A program made the position numbers and the translations under genes. The notes beneath the pieces were generated by a model, which made no database searches, was not told the origin of the DNA, and worked only from the letters and a program-made list of their open reading frames with translations. Positions 17,980 to 25,951 of a DNA stretch of 64,000 bases are shown here, piece by piece (within the stretch, counting starts at the first letter, position 1; every line of letters begins with the position of its first letter). The DNA is from Dyadobacter fanqingshengii. GTDB lineage: Bacteria; Bacteroidota; Bacteroidia; Cytophagales; Spirosomataceae. Location of the stretch: assembly GCF_023822005.2 (NCBI RefSeq), contig NZ_CP098806.1, forward strand, positions 2,914,001-2,978,000, read 5' to 3'.

Positions 17980-18795
17980 TCAACGTTTTACCAACCATTG
18001 TTCCACTGCTCTCGAAAAATCGGCCACATCAATCGGGTGCCTACTGGTGATCAGGTTACCATCTGTAACTACCGGTGTGTCCTCTACGATTCCGCCTGCG
18101 TTTTTCAGGTCGACCTGGATATTCCAGTAGCCGGTAAGTTTCTTCCCTTTCAGAATATCTGCGGATGCCAGCACAACCGGAGCGTGACAAATGGCAGCAA
18201 TCAGCTTTCCTGATTTGTTGAAATCCTGAATAAAACGGATCACGTCCTTGTCATAGCGAAGATTATCCGGGTTCCAGGCGCCACCGGGAATGAATACCGC
18301 ATCGTAGTCATTTACTTTGACCTGATCGGCTGTGCGATCCACTTTTACCCAACCCACAGGTTGCAGGTATTGTATCGCCATGATATGTGTTTTGGCCATT
18401 TCTGGTTGGATAAGGCCATACCTTGCAGGCGCCGGGTTATATTTGGGAGCAACGATTTCGACCTGGGCACCCAGTTCCCGGAAGTACCACACCGGCCCGA
18501 GTAATTCGATTTCCTCAAAACCATCTGCCGCAATGACGGCGATCTTTGTGCCCTTCAAAGCCGACTTGTCCTTTACCGGGGTAAAAAAGAACGCCCTGAG
18601 TGCTTCGTTTCCAGGTGCATTGAGTAGCTGCGATACCGGCATGTTGACAACTTCCGTGTGGGATGCCAATTGATTCAATACTTCCAGTTCATTGGATTTA
18701 ATTTGCCCGGCACTTACTTTGACCTGGGCATTTGCGTTCAACAGAGCAAGCGTGCTGATGACACCTGCCAGTACAATTTGATTAACCGTTTTCAT
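17980..18795 (-). CDS. DJ-1/PfpI family protein with signal peptide
   Basis: The start at 18795 gives a normal signal peptide (MKTVNQIVLAGVISTLALLNANAQ); the longer frame to 18864 would overlap the upstream gene. After ~60 residues comes the DJ-1/PfpI fold: TKIAVIAADGFEEIELLGP, YDAVFIPGGAWNPDNLR, and the nucleophile elbow AAICHAPVVLASA with the reactive Cys, then TGYWNIQVDLKNAGG. Family members are glyoxalases, deglycases or class I amidotransferase-like hydrolases. Unlike the usual cytoplasmic members, this one appears exported. Sits between the ABM and aldo/keto reductase genes of the same operon. Confidence 0.85.
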   Translation of the reverse strand: MKTVNQIVLAGVISTLALLNANAQVKVSAGQIKSNELEVLNQLASHTEVVNMPVSQLLNAPGNEALRAFFFTPVKDKSALKGTKIAVIAADGFEEIELLGPVWYFRELGAQVEIVAPKYNPAPARYGLIQPEMAKTHIMAIQYLQPVGWVKVDRTADQVKVNDYDAVFIPGGAWNPDNLRYDKDVIRFIQDFNKSGKLIAAICHAPVVLASADILKGKKLTGYWNIQVDLKNAGGIVEDTPVVTDGNLITSRHPIDVADFSRAVEQWLVKR

Positions 18796-18841
18796 TTTTG
18801 AGTTTTGATTGTTTGTAGTATTTATTAATTGTTTTACCCTA

Positions 18842-19630
18842 TTATTCCCGGGTACCAGGTGCAAATTCGATCAGTCTGTGAATGCCGGTTTGGAAGGGTT
18901 GTTTTTTGATACTGGTTTCCAAATAGTCAATCACCGGCTGTATAGGAGGGAATTTCAAATGGTATTGAAAAGCATCTTCACCCCTGAATTTTTCATACGT
19001 CACAAATTGAGTGCTGTCTTCTTCAAGCTGGGAAAGCTGATAGGTAACGACGCCCGGTTCACTTCGGAATTGCGGCATGGCGGTATGATACACTTTCTTA
19101 AAGTTGTCCTCCGTCCCTGCTCTGGCATCCACAAAAAGCATAATGGTGATCGGCTTGTCATTCTTCCTCGCAACAGTGCGCCATTGCCGTTTGGAAAGCG
19201 GTTCCAGGTCTTTCGCATAGATGACTTTTGCAGGTTGGACCAGCACTTTTCCCGACATTGATTCTATTATTCTGAACGGTGGCCTTTTGCTGTTTTCCTC
19301 GAATTTATTCCGATTTTCCCACCTTTCGACGATCCACATTACGGAGGGATTTTCCTCCTCATAGTATGCCTCAGATAAAATATTGCCTTTCTGACGCAGG
19401 GAATGACTAACGTACTTTTTTGCCATTTTGCGGAATGCAGCCCGATGTTGCCGTTTCACTTCATATCGGGTTAATCTCGCCACTGTTTCAGACTGCTTCG
19501 CAATAGATTCTGCTACTGTCGCGCCCTTCAAATCCTGCGCTACGAGACCCATATTGATCATGCAAAAGAACATGGCTATACTGAGCACGACGGGCATTTT
19601 TGTGATTGAAAATATTCCTGTTGTTTTCAT
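18842..19630 (-). CDS. Exported ABM-domain (quinol monooxygenase-like) protein
   Basis: 262 residues with a signal peptide (MPVVLSIAMFFCMINMGLVAQ). The C-terminal ~100 residues match an antibiotic biosynthesis monooxygenase domain (ITIMLFVDARAGTEDNFKKVYHTAMPQFRSEPGVVTYQL..., YEKFRGEDAFQYHL). The N-terminal half is a divergent second ABM-like copy (VKRQHRAAFRKMAKKYV..., WIVERWENRNKFEE). ABM proteins of this kind are cofactor-free oxygenases or stress proteins. Member of the operon driven from 20,600. Function of an exported tandem ABM protein is not known to me. Confidence 0.7.
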   Translation of the reverse strand: MKTTGIFSITKMPVVLSIAMFFCMINMGLVAQDLKGATVAESIAKQSETVARLTRYEVKRQHRAAFRKMAKKYVSHSLRQKGNILSEAYYEEENPSVMWIVERWENRNKFEENSKRPPFRIIESMSGKVLVQPAKVIYAKDLEPLSKRQWRTVARKNDKPITIMLFVDARAGTEDNFKKVYHTAMPQFRSEPGVVTYQLSQLEEDSTQFVTYEKFRGEDAFQYHLKFPPIQPVIDYLETSIKKQPFQTGIHRLIEFAPGTRE

Positions 19631-19651
19631 GGTTCTATTGAGGGATTTGGC

Positions 19652-19679
19652 ACGACCAGTTGTATGGCGAACTGGTCGT
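19652..19679. promoter_or_regulatory. Perfect 10-bp inverted repeat between hydrolase and ABM genes
   Basis: acgaccagtt (19652-19661) and aactggtcgt (19670-19679) with an 8-nt loop. It lies in the 62-bp gap between two co-directional genes. It is not followed by a T tract on the minus strand, so it is either a weak attenuating hairpin or an operator. Confidence 0.45.
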
Positions 19680-19692
19680 ACTAACTTTTGCG

Positions 19693-20523
19693 CTATTGTT
19701 TAACACCCGTTTCCTGTCCGATTTGGAGTAAAAGATCAGATACTGCACGTGGCTGAGCCAGAAAAGGAGAATGGCTTGTGTTGACCTGATAAACTTTCTT
19801 AATGCCCGCTGCGGCAATCATTTTGTCCTGAAATCCCGGGGTTATCACGATGTCCTGCAGGGTTTTGATATATACCTTTTCTACTGAACCGAAATTTGCA
19901 TTGGTAAGGGTGACCTTATTGCCGAATGGAATCGCCGGCTCTGCCCGATAGTTCGCAAGAACCTGATCTTTTGCGCCTTGGCTGCCATCATTAATGAAAA
20001 GGTAAGTCAGTTGATCGCGTTTAACATCGAGCGTTAGTTTGTCGTCGGATTGTGACAGCTGAGGTCCAAGTTTCGAATCTGGGTCACCCATCGAAAGTTC
20101 ACCGAGGCTTTGTCCGGAGGTAGGTACAAATGCGCCTATATATACCAGCCTGCTGATTTTCTGGGGAATCTTCTCGGCGACACTGGTTACGACCATTCCG
20201 CCCATGCTATGCCCTACAAGGATCACTTTGCCATTTACTTTCGAGATTGCTTCAATCACTTTATCACTGTAAACATCCAATGAAACTTGGTGCGCCGGGG
20301 TTTTGTCTGCACCGTGGGCGGGAAGCTCCACGACCACTACTTTGTTGCCTTTGCTGGTCAGGTCCGACTTTACAGCGTCCCATACGTAAGGGGCTTGCCA
20401 TGCGCCGTGTACTAGCACGTAGGTGTTTGGATTGGCAATCACATTGTCGTCATCAGTAGAACATGATGCAATAGCAGATACTGCGAACGCTGCGGATAGC
20501 AGCGATAAAACTGTTTTTTTCAT
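19693..20523 (-). CDS. Alpha/beta hydrolase lipoprotein
   Basis: 276 residues. Lipoprotein signal with lipobox AIASC near residue 20. Alpha/beta hydrolase fold: YVLVHGAWQAPYVWD (oxyanion loop), nucleophile elbow ILVGHSMGGMVV with Ser, and the catalytic His in NTSHSPFLAQP near the C-terminus. Resembles the salicylate/methyl-ester esterase (MhpC/EstA-like) type group often annotated as alpha/beta fold hydrolase. Outer-membrane or periplasmic. First gene of a minus-strand operon with a palindromic operator ~110 bp upstream. Confidence 0.88.
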   Translation of the reverse strand: MKKTVLSLLSAAFAVSAIASCSTDDDNVIANPNTYVLVHGAWQAPYVWDAVKSDLTSKGNKVVVVELPAHGADKTPAHQVSLDVYSDKVIEAISKVNGKVILVGHSMGGMVVTSVAEKIPQKISRLVYIGAFVPTSGQSLGELSMGDPDSKLGPQLSQSDDKLTLDVKRDQLTYLFINDGSQGAKDQVLANYRAEPAIPFGNKVTLTNANFGSVEKVYIKTLQDIVITPGFQDKMIAAAGIKKVYQVNTSHSPFLAQPRAVSDLLLQIGQETGVKQ

Positions 20524-20599
20524 TTTGTTTTTAAATTGAGTTGTTACCTAAATATTTAAAGCAACCCCTTGATCGGCTTGGTTAATTGAGGTTGACGAT

Positions 20600-20647
20600 G
20601 CAAAGTTGCCCTGTAAAAGGAAGGTCTACCTGACACAAATGTGTCAA
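20600..20647 (-). promoter_or_regulatory. Palindromic operator and promoter of the hydrolase-led operon
   Basis: On the minus strand, TTGACACATTTGTGTCAGG is followed by TAGACCTTCCT and, 42 bases from the first T, by CTTTGC (complement of 20600-20605). The dyad occupies 20631-20646. It matches the promoter at 13869 base for base through the dyad and the next ~14 bases with one change, with identical spacing to CTTTGC. Strong evidence of shared control of the two units. Confidence 0.65.
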
Positions 20648-20771
20648 AATGTTTACGAGCACTTTTTTGATAAAACAATAATTCTGGTGGGATTGTAATA
20701 TTAAGACAAAAGGTAACCCTACCCGTTAGACGTTGGCCCAAGTATTCGCTTGGTCGTCAAATTTGTTTATG

Positions 20772-21197
20772 CTATTTCTTAAAATAGTCGGCTGTGCCAT
20801 TGATCCAATCTTCCCGACGGGGTGCAAAGAAATCGAGGTCAATGGTCCCTTCTTCCAGACTTGTAAAACTATGAGGAACATTTGACGGAATGACCACAGT
20901 TTCACCGGCTTTAATAATCATGACCGTATCGCCGATAGAAGCTTTTACGCTGCCTTTCAATATAAAGGAGTACTGCTCATTTGGATGACTATGAACAGGG
21001 ACTGATGCGCCCTTTTTCATGACGAAATAACCAAACGTGCCACTGGACCCGGACTCGGACCGTAGTGTAATCCCATCCGAAATTGCTTTTGCTTCCATAC
21101 CTTCAATAACTAGGTGCTTCACTTGCTGGGCCTCTGCATTTACCGGTTTGAATAAAAGCCAAAACAGACAAGCTGGTACTATAAAATTCGCATTCAT
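20772..21197 (-). CDS. Exported cupin-domain protein
   Basis: About 141 residues from the ATG at 21197 (MNANFIV...NAEAQQ signal peptide). Single cupin barrel: KKGASVPVHSHPNEQYSFILKGSV (metal-binding H-x-H and E) and IKAGETVVIPSNVPHSF (second motif with His). Function unknown beyond small metal-binding beta barrel, possibly an isomerase or dioxygenase. Followed by the NAD(P)-binding protein gene region upstream on the same strand. Confidence 0.82.
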   Translation of the reverse strand: MNANFIVPACLFWLLFKPVNAEAQQVKHLVIEGMEAKAISDGITLRSESGSSGTFGYFVMKKGASVPVHSHPNEQYSFILKGSVKASIGDTVMIIKAGETVVIPSNVPHSFTSLEEGTIDLDFFAPRREDWINGTADYFKK

Positions 21198-21257
21198 AAG
21201 CATTCATATTTAGGTGAGAAAAAGATAAACTAATGCAATCGATTAGTGGAGTGATCG

Positions 21258-21896
21258 CTAAAATTCAAAGATTTCATCCAGCTCAACGATATGTACTCCA
21301 TGTGCGAGTGCCTTGGGTGCCTTAGCCATTTTTCCGGCGAGCGTTGTCGTCGATATAGGCCGATATTTCTTGAACAAACCCAAGCCGCTCAGAAAATTCA
21401 ATGGGCCGGCAATGAGGCGTTCTCCCAGCCGATCGGTATCTTTCCGCAACAAGAACCCGGGCTTGAAAGTGATATACTGATCAAATGCAAGACTGGCAAT
21501 TTGCTCTTCCAATTGACCTTTGATTCTCAAATATGACACATTGCTTTTAGAAAAAGCACCATAAGAAGAAAGCAATACAACCCTGGAAATTCCGTTTCTT
21601 TTAGCAATGTGCGCGAACTTAACCGGGATTTCATAATCGATATGCCAATGTTTCTCCTTGGAGCCAGCTGCTTTTAGGGTGGTTCCAAGACACGAGAACC
21701 ATACATCTCCTTTGATAGAATCAGATACCTCTTCTATTTTTTCAAAATCAACTACGAGCTCTGAAAACTTGGGATGTATAATACCGGTGGAACGACGTAC
21801 GAATGCGACAACTTCTCTATACTCCGAATCCTGCAATAACACTTGTACGAGATCCATACCAGTGGCCCCTGTTGCTCCAATGATCAACGCTTTCAT
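21258..21896 (-). CDS. NAD(P)-binding Rossmann protein (HTATIP2/YwnB-like)
   Basis: 212 residues. Starts MKALIIGATGATGMDLVQVLL with the GxxGxxG dinucleotide loop; VWFSCLGTTLKAAGSKEKHWHIDYE and RVVLLSSYGAFSKSNVSYLRIKGQLE follow, typical of atypical short-chain dehydrogenases related to HTATIP2 and the NmrA/YwnB group. Substrate unknown. Lies between a Crp/Fnr gene and a cupin gene on the same strand. Confidence 0.85.
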   Translation of the reverse strand: MKALIIGATGATGMDLVQVLLQDSEYREVVAFVRRSTGIIHPKFSELVVDFEKIEEVSDSIKGDVWFSCLGTTLKAAGSKEKHWHIDYEIPVKFAHIAKRNGISRVVLLSSYGAFSKSNVSYLRIKGQLEEQIASLAFDQYITFKPGFLLRKDTDRLGERLIAGPLNFLSGLGLFKKYRPISTTTLAGKMAKAPKALAHGVHIVELDEIFEF

Positions 21897-21947
21897 ATTG
21901 GACGAATTTTACTTTACAAACTAAATGAACATGGCATTTTCAGGACT

Positions 21948-22532
21948 TTAAATTGCTGCGTGCCGATGACTCATCGGGTAAAGTCTGCTTAGCGTTTCAC
22001 GGCTGATACCAAGATATTCCGCGATGTATTTTTTAGGGACTTTTTTTACAATATTAGGATACAGGCTTTCAAATTCTTCATAGCGTTGCCGGGGGTTATT
22101 AGAAAGTAAAGAGATAATCCGATGCTGCTGGACTGTATATCCTCTGGTCACCTTCATTCTAAAAAAGTGCTCCATTTTGTGAAGTTCGGAAGCCAGTTTT
22201 TCCTTTGCTAAAATGGTAAGGCAAAGCACTTCCGCATCTTCCATGCAAACAATGTTCATTTTCGATTCCGTTTGGTTAAAAAAGGCATTGTAATCCGAGA
22301 GCCACGAGTTTTCAGGGGCGAATTGCAGGATGTGCTCCTTTCCTGCTGTGTCAACATAAAAAGCCCTGAAAATACCTTTGGTGATCCAGTAATCACAGGT
22401 TACTTTATCCCCGATCTGAATCAGGTATTGATGTTTCCTAACTCTTTTTCTGGTGAGAAACGTCTTGACGTATTCAAACTCATCGTCACTCACCGGCGTA
22501 ATTTCTTCTATATGTTTTCGTAGTTTATCCAT
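21948..22532 (-). CDS. Crp/Fnr-family transcription regulator
   Basis: From the ATG at 22532 (MDKLRKHIEEITPVSDDEF...), ~194 residues; an upstream ATG at 22580 is possible. Beta-roll sensor domain (YLIQIGDKVTCDYWITKGIFRAFYVDTAGKEHILQFAPENSW), dimer helix, and C-terminal helix-turn-helix (KKYIAEYLGISRETLSRL). No Fnr-type Fe-S cysteines. It is paralogous to the regulator at 13,246 but only distantly similar. It probably controls the neighbouring ABM and Rossmann-protein genes (inference from position). Confidence 0.87.
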   Translation of the reverse strand: MDKLRKHIEEITPVSDDEFEYVKTFLTRKRVRKHQYLIQIGDKVTCDYWITKGIFRAFYVDTAGKEHILQFAPENSWLSDYNAFFNQTESKMNIVCMEDAEVLCLTILAKEKLASELHKMEHFFRMKVTRGYTVQQHRIISLLSNNPRQRYEEFESLYPNIVKKVPKKYIAEYLGISRETLSRLYPMSHRHAAI

Positions 22533-22595
22533 GATCGTCGGGTTCAATTGCGCTAAAAATGCTGAATGGGTGAGTAGCAAATTTGCTTTATCAAA

Positions 22596-22904
22596 TCAAA
22601 TGTCCAATTGAACCGGTGCGGTCAGGATAACCTCCACTTCCTCCAACATGGGAGCAATTTCGTCGATCACGATACGCTGAAAATGCTCTGACTTCTGGTG
22701 GCTGGCAAGAGATGCATCGTCGGCATAGCCTTCGCAGAAGATCAGCATGTCTGGATTATTATGACTTTGGTATAAGTCGTAAAACAGGTTTCCGGCTTCG
22801 TTTTCACTTTTTTGAGAAACTTCTGTCAGCAAATTAAGCACGGAATCTAAATGGCCTTTTTTTACTTGCCATTTGGCGAATAGGATGATTGGGTTCTTTC
22901 TCAT
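22596..22904 (-). CDS. Putative quinol monooxygenase (ABM domain)
   Basis: 102 residues, the full length of a YgiN-like ABM protein: ILFAKWQVKKGHLDSVLNLLTEVSQKSENEAGNLFYDLYQSHNNPDMLIFCEGYADDASLASHQKSEHFQ. The H-Q-K-S-x-H-F motif is the family's signature. Cytoplasmic, cofactor-free oxidation of quinols or similar. Followed by the Crp/Fnr gene 63 bp downstream, likely co-transcribed. Confidence 0.88.
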   Translation of the reverse strand: MRKNPIILFAKWQVKKGHLDSVLNLLTEVSQKSENEAGNLFYDLYQSHNNPDMLIFCEGYADDASLASHQKSEHFQRIVIDEIAPMLEEVEVILTAPVQLDI

Positions 22905-22979
22905 TTTCTTTAAAGATGAGCGGTTTATGTGATAGATGTACTCTTATTAATCAAACGCTATGCCAAATATTAAATATCT

Positions 22980-23010
22980 CATTATTAACATATTATATAC
23001 GTTAATAATG
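22980..23010. promoter_or_regulatory. A+T-rich 10-bp inverted repeat
   Basis: cattattaac (22980-22989) and gttaataatg (23001-23010) are perfect complements around an 11-nt A/T-rich loop. It lies about 75 bp upstream of the ABM gene and could be an operator for it. Confidence 0.4.
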
Positions 23011-23165
23011 CGATTCTAATACGATATATCGCCATTTTCTGAGAGTCAAAAAAATTTGTATTTGATCTGTTTGAGCAACTTTTAAAAGATTGTAAATTAG
23101 AGACGGGCGATCCATTTGGTGTGATATAAGGGATTTGATATACGCTCTGTTGGTCGCTAGAGGGT

Positions 23166-23375
23166 TTGAAAGCCCTGTTTTCCACGGAAAACAACAGTCA
23201 GTTTGATGCGCTGCATATGACCCTGGGAAATATTTATGATTGTATGGGGGATTATGCTGCCAGCATTGAACACTATTTACTCTTATCAGGCAGCGCGGTA
23301 ACACTGCTGATGGAGTTTGACTACAAACCGGTCATAGGTATCCACCACGAAGCCCTAATGGAAGTTCAAGATTAG
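23166..23375 (+). pseudogene. Deletion-scarred remnant of a TPR sensor kinase gene
   Basis: The short frame joins a TPR-like piece (MTLGNIYDCMGDYAASIEHYLL) straight to VTLLMEFDYKPVIGIHHEALMEVQ. The second piece matches the extreme C-terminus of the intact kinase next door (TTLLIEFDYKLFMGSHQEALQEIAI). So a second kinase gene of the same family was once here and lost almost everything between its TPR part and its last ~25 residues. It has no function left. Confidence 0.75.
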
Positions 23376-23406
23376 ATCCCAAATACTCAGCATAACAGAT
23401 TGACTT

Positions 23407-25944
23407 ATGACCATCAAAACAATACTGCTACTCAGCATTTTTTTCTTCCTGATTACTTGCGCTGTAGCCCAACCAACAAATGAGAAGGTCGGTATAACGC
23501 GGGAACCACTCTATCATCTTTACCCTTATCTGAAACAGCTCAAGATGGTAAAGGATGATACATTAAAAGTCAATTTACTTTTAAGGGTAGGTGCCATATA
23601 TTTTAGAAACGAGTCCCCGGGCTCCATTGACAGTGCCCTTGCATTCGCTCGTTCGGCAATAAGTCTCAGTAAATCGCTAGGATATGGGAAGGGATATAAC
23701 AATGCGACATACCTGGTCTTTGTATCTCATTTGAAAAAGAAAGACTATGCCGCTGCTAAACGAATGTTTAATGACGTATACGGGGAAATGAAAGTTTGCT
23801 TAATTGCGACTTTCGCCGAATCCCATCTGGATAACAGGGATGCTAAACCGGAAGAATTGCGTAAGGCATACCCATACCTGAAAACGGCAGACAGTCTTAG
23901 TACGCAGCTTAAGTCAAGGCAATGGATGACTGAGGTTTCCATTGCCGGAGGTAAGTATCATTTTCGTTTAGGAGAGATGACCCTGGGAACGAAATGCTTT
24001 TATCGTGTGATTCAACACTATCAACAAATTGACGACAAAGCCGGATTGGCACATTGGTGGGATGAACTGGGCCGGAACCTACCTGACTCGGATAGTACTT
24101 ATGCACTGGCAATTTATAGTTACAGTCAGGCGATTAAACTCTACAAAGAAATTGGGGACTTCAAAACGGCGGGAGACTGCGAGTCATATATTGCATACGT
24201 TCATTCTCACCATAGCAGACCTGACCTCACTGAACGATTTTATCTTACTGCGCTGAAAACCTTTGAGTCTTCTCACATCACAAAACGATTGCCCGGGGCT
24301 TATCATAATCTTTCCGAATTTTATAAGAAACAGGGCAATATGGACAAAGCGCTTCGATATGCTTTGCTGGATCTTAAAGCTTCGAATGTGATGGGAGACA
24401 GCACTCAGATAGATCGCTCTTACGTAGCGGCTGGTAGCTTGTACTACAGTCTGGGCGACCTAAAATCCAGCATTAAGTATTTTAAGCTTTCTTTATCAAA
24501 AGCGTATGCTGACGCAGATGTATATACAACGCTGAGATATTTGACTGATGCTCAAATCAGGCTTGGTAATGCCGAAGAGGCGCTCCAATTTCTTCGGTCC
24601 TTTCTGAAAAGCAAGCATGTCCCGAAGTTAGCACAAAGCAGGCAGCAGGTGGCAGCGATGTTTGGAGATTGCTTTGCCGCCTTACAGGATTTTAGGTTGG
24701 CTGAAAGATATTACCTCGAAATGATCAGGCTTAATGGTGAAGTCGAGTATTCTGAAAAGTATGCCACAAAAAAAAGTTGGACACCTGCAGGTGCCGAAGC
24801 CTTTTTAACGATCGGGAGATTCTATGTTGAAAGAGCTGAGTTCGGTCAGGCAGATCGTTATATCAAGAACGCGCTGGCCTCAAACCGTTTAACCCCTGAA
24901 TTTGAGATTGAGAGTAGGTTGCTCCTATTTAAAGTCGATTCTGCCGCCGGTAATTACCTTGCATCGATCGGCCATTACCAGCGCTATGTATTTCTCAAAG
25001 ACTCCATCGCCAAAAGTACAAAGGACATAGAATTTTCTATTTTAAAGGCCAATTTCAGAACTGCCCAAAAGGAGAAGGATTTCAAAATCCTGCAAAAAGA
25101 GGCAACACTGCAAAAGCAAAAATTGGAGTTATCGGCACGTACCGAAAAATTCACCTACGCCGGACTTGTTGCGCTGCTATGTCTGTTGGGGCTATTGTAT
25201 AACCGTTATAGGCTCAAGCAAAATAAGAACCTGCAACTGGAAGAGCAGCAGAAAACAATCAACATTAAAAATTCCTCCCTCATTCGGTTGGTCAATGAAA
25301 AAGAATGGCTGCTCAGAGAGGTACACCACCGCGTTAAAAATAACCTGCAGATTGTCATCAGCCTTTTGAACTCCCAATCCGCTTATCTTAAAGAAGATGT
25401 GGCGGTGAACGCCATTTTGGAAAGCCGCCACCGGATCCAGGCGATGTCTATGCTGCATCAAAGGATTTATCAATCCCAGAATATGAGCGGTATTGCGATG
25501 CCCAGTTATGTTCATGAACTGGTACACTACCTGGATGACAGCTTTAACCTGGGCAAGCGCATTATTTTCAATGTGAGCGTCGAGGATATTCAATTGGATC
25601 TGGTGCAGGCGGTGCCGGTCGGTTTGATCTTAAATGAAGGCATTACCAATGCACTTAAATACGCTTTCCCCGATCAGCGGGAAGGAGAAATTAAAGTCAG
25701 TTTAGAAAAGACACCGGAGGAAAGCCTGCTGCTCTCAATTGCTGATGACGGAATTGGGTTCCAGCAGGATTTTAATATAGGCGAAATCAAGTCCTTTGGT
25801 CTGAAACTGATAAAAGGTCTTACGGAAGATCTGGAAGGGGATTTTACCATTAAGGGGACCCCTGGAACAACGCTGCTGATCGAATTTGACTATAAACTGT
25901 TCATGGGGTCGCACCAGGAAGCGTTGCAGGAAATAGCCATTTAG
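23407..25944 (+). CDS. Hybrid-free sensor histidine kinase with periplasmic TPRs
   Basis: 845 residues. Signal peptide (LLLSIFFFLITCAVAQ), a long periplasmic part with ~8-10 tetratricopeptide-like repeats (e.g. AYHNLSEFYKKQGNMDKALRYALLDLKAS), one transmembrane helix (FTYAGLVALLCLLGLLYNRYRL, ~585-605), a coiled coil, then a HisKA_2-type H-box EVHHRVKNNLQIVISLLNSQS with the phospho-acceptor His, and a HATPase with N box (LNEGITNALKYAFP), G1 (IADDGIGF) and G2 (FGLKLIKGLTEDL). It senses an unknown signal at the envelope. The convergent sigma-54 response regulator next door is the likely partner, although HisKA_2 kinases more often pair with LytTR or single-domain regulators (inference). Confidence 0.9.
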   Translation: MTIKTILLLSIFFFLITCAVAQPTNEKVGITREPLYHLYPYLKQLKMVKDDTLKVNLLLRVGAIYFRNESPGSIDSALAFARSAISLSKSLGYGKGYNNATYLVFVSHLKKKDYAAAKRMFNDVYGEMKVCLIATFAESHLDNRDAKPEELRKAYPYLKTADSLSTQLKSRQWMTEVSIAGGKYHFRLGEMTLGTKCFYRVIQHYQQIDDKAGLAHWWDELGRNLPDSDSTYALAIYSYSQAIKLYKEIGDFKTAGDCESYIAYVHSHHSRPDLTERFYLTALKTFESSHITKRLPGAYHNLSEFYKKQGNMDKALRYALLDLKASNVMGDSTQIDRSYVAAGSLYYSLGDLKSSIKYFKLSLSKAYADADVYTTLRYLTDAQIRLGNAEEALQFLRSFLKSKHVPKLAQSRQQVAAMFGDCFAALQDFRLAERYYLEMIRLNGEVEYSEKYATKKSWTPAGAEAFLTIGRFYVERAEFGQADRYIKNALASNRLTPEFEIESRLLLFKVDSAAGNYLASIGHYQRYVFLKDSIAKSTKDIEFSILKANFRTAQKEKDFKILQKEATLQKQKLELSARTEKFTYAGLVALLCLLGLLYNRYRLKQNKNLQLEEQQKTINIKNSSLIRLVNEKEWLLREVHHRVKNNLQIVISLLNSQSAYLKEDVAVNAILESRHRIQAMSMLHQRIYQSQNMSGIAMPSYVHELVHYLDDSFNLGKRIIFNVSVEDIQLDLVQAVPVGLILNEGITNALKYAFPDQREGEIKVSLEKTPEESLLLSIADDGIGFQQDFNIGEIKSFGLKLIKGLTEDLEGDFTIKGTPGTTLLIEFDYKLFMGSHQEALQEIAI

Positions 25945-25951
25945 GTTTGCA

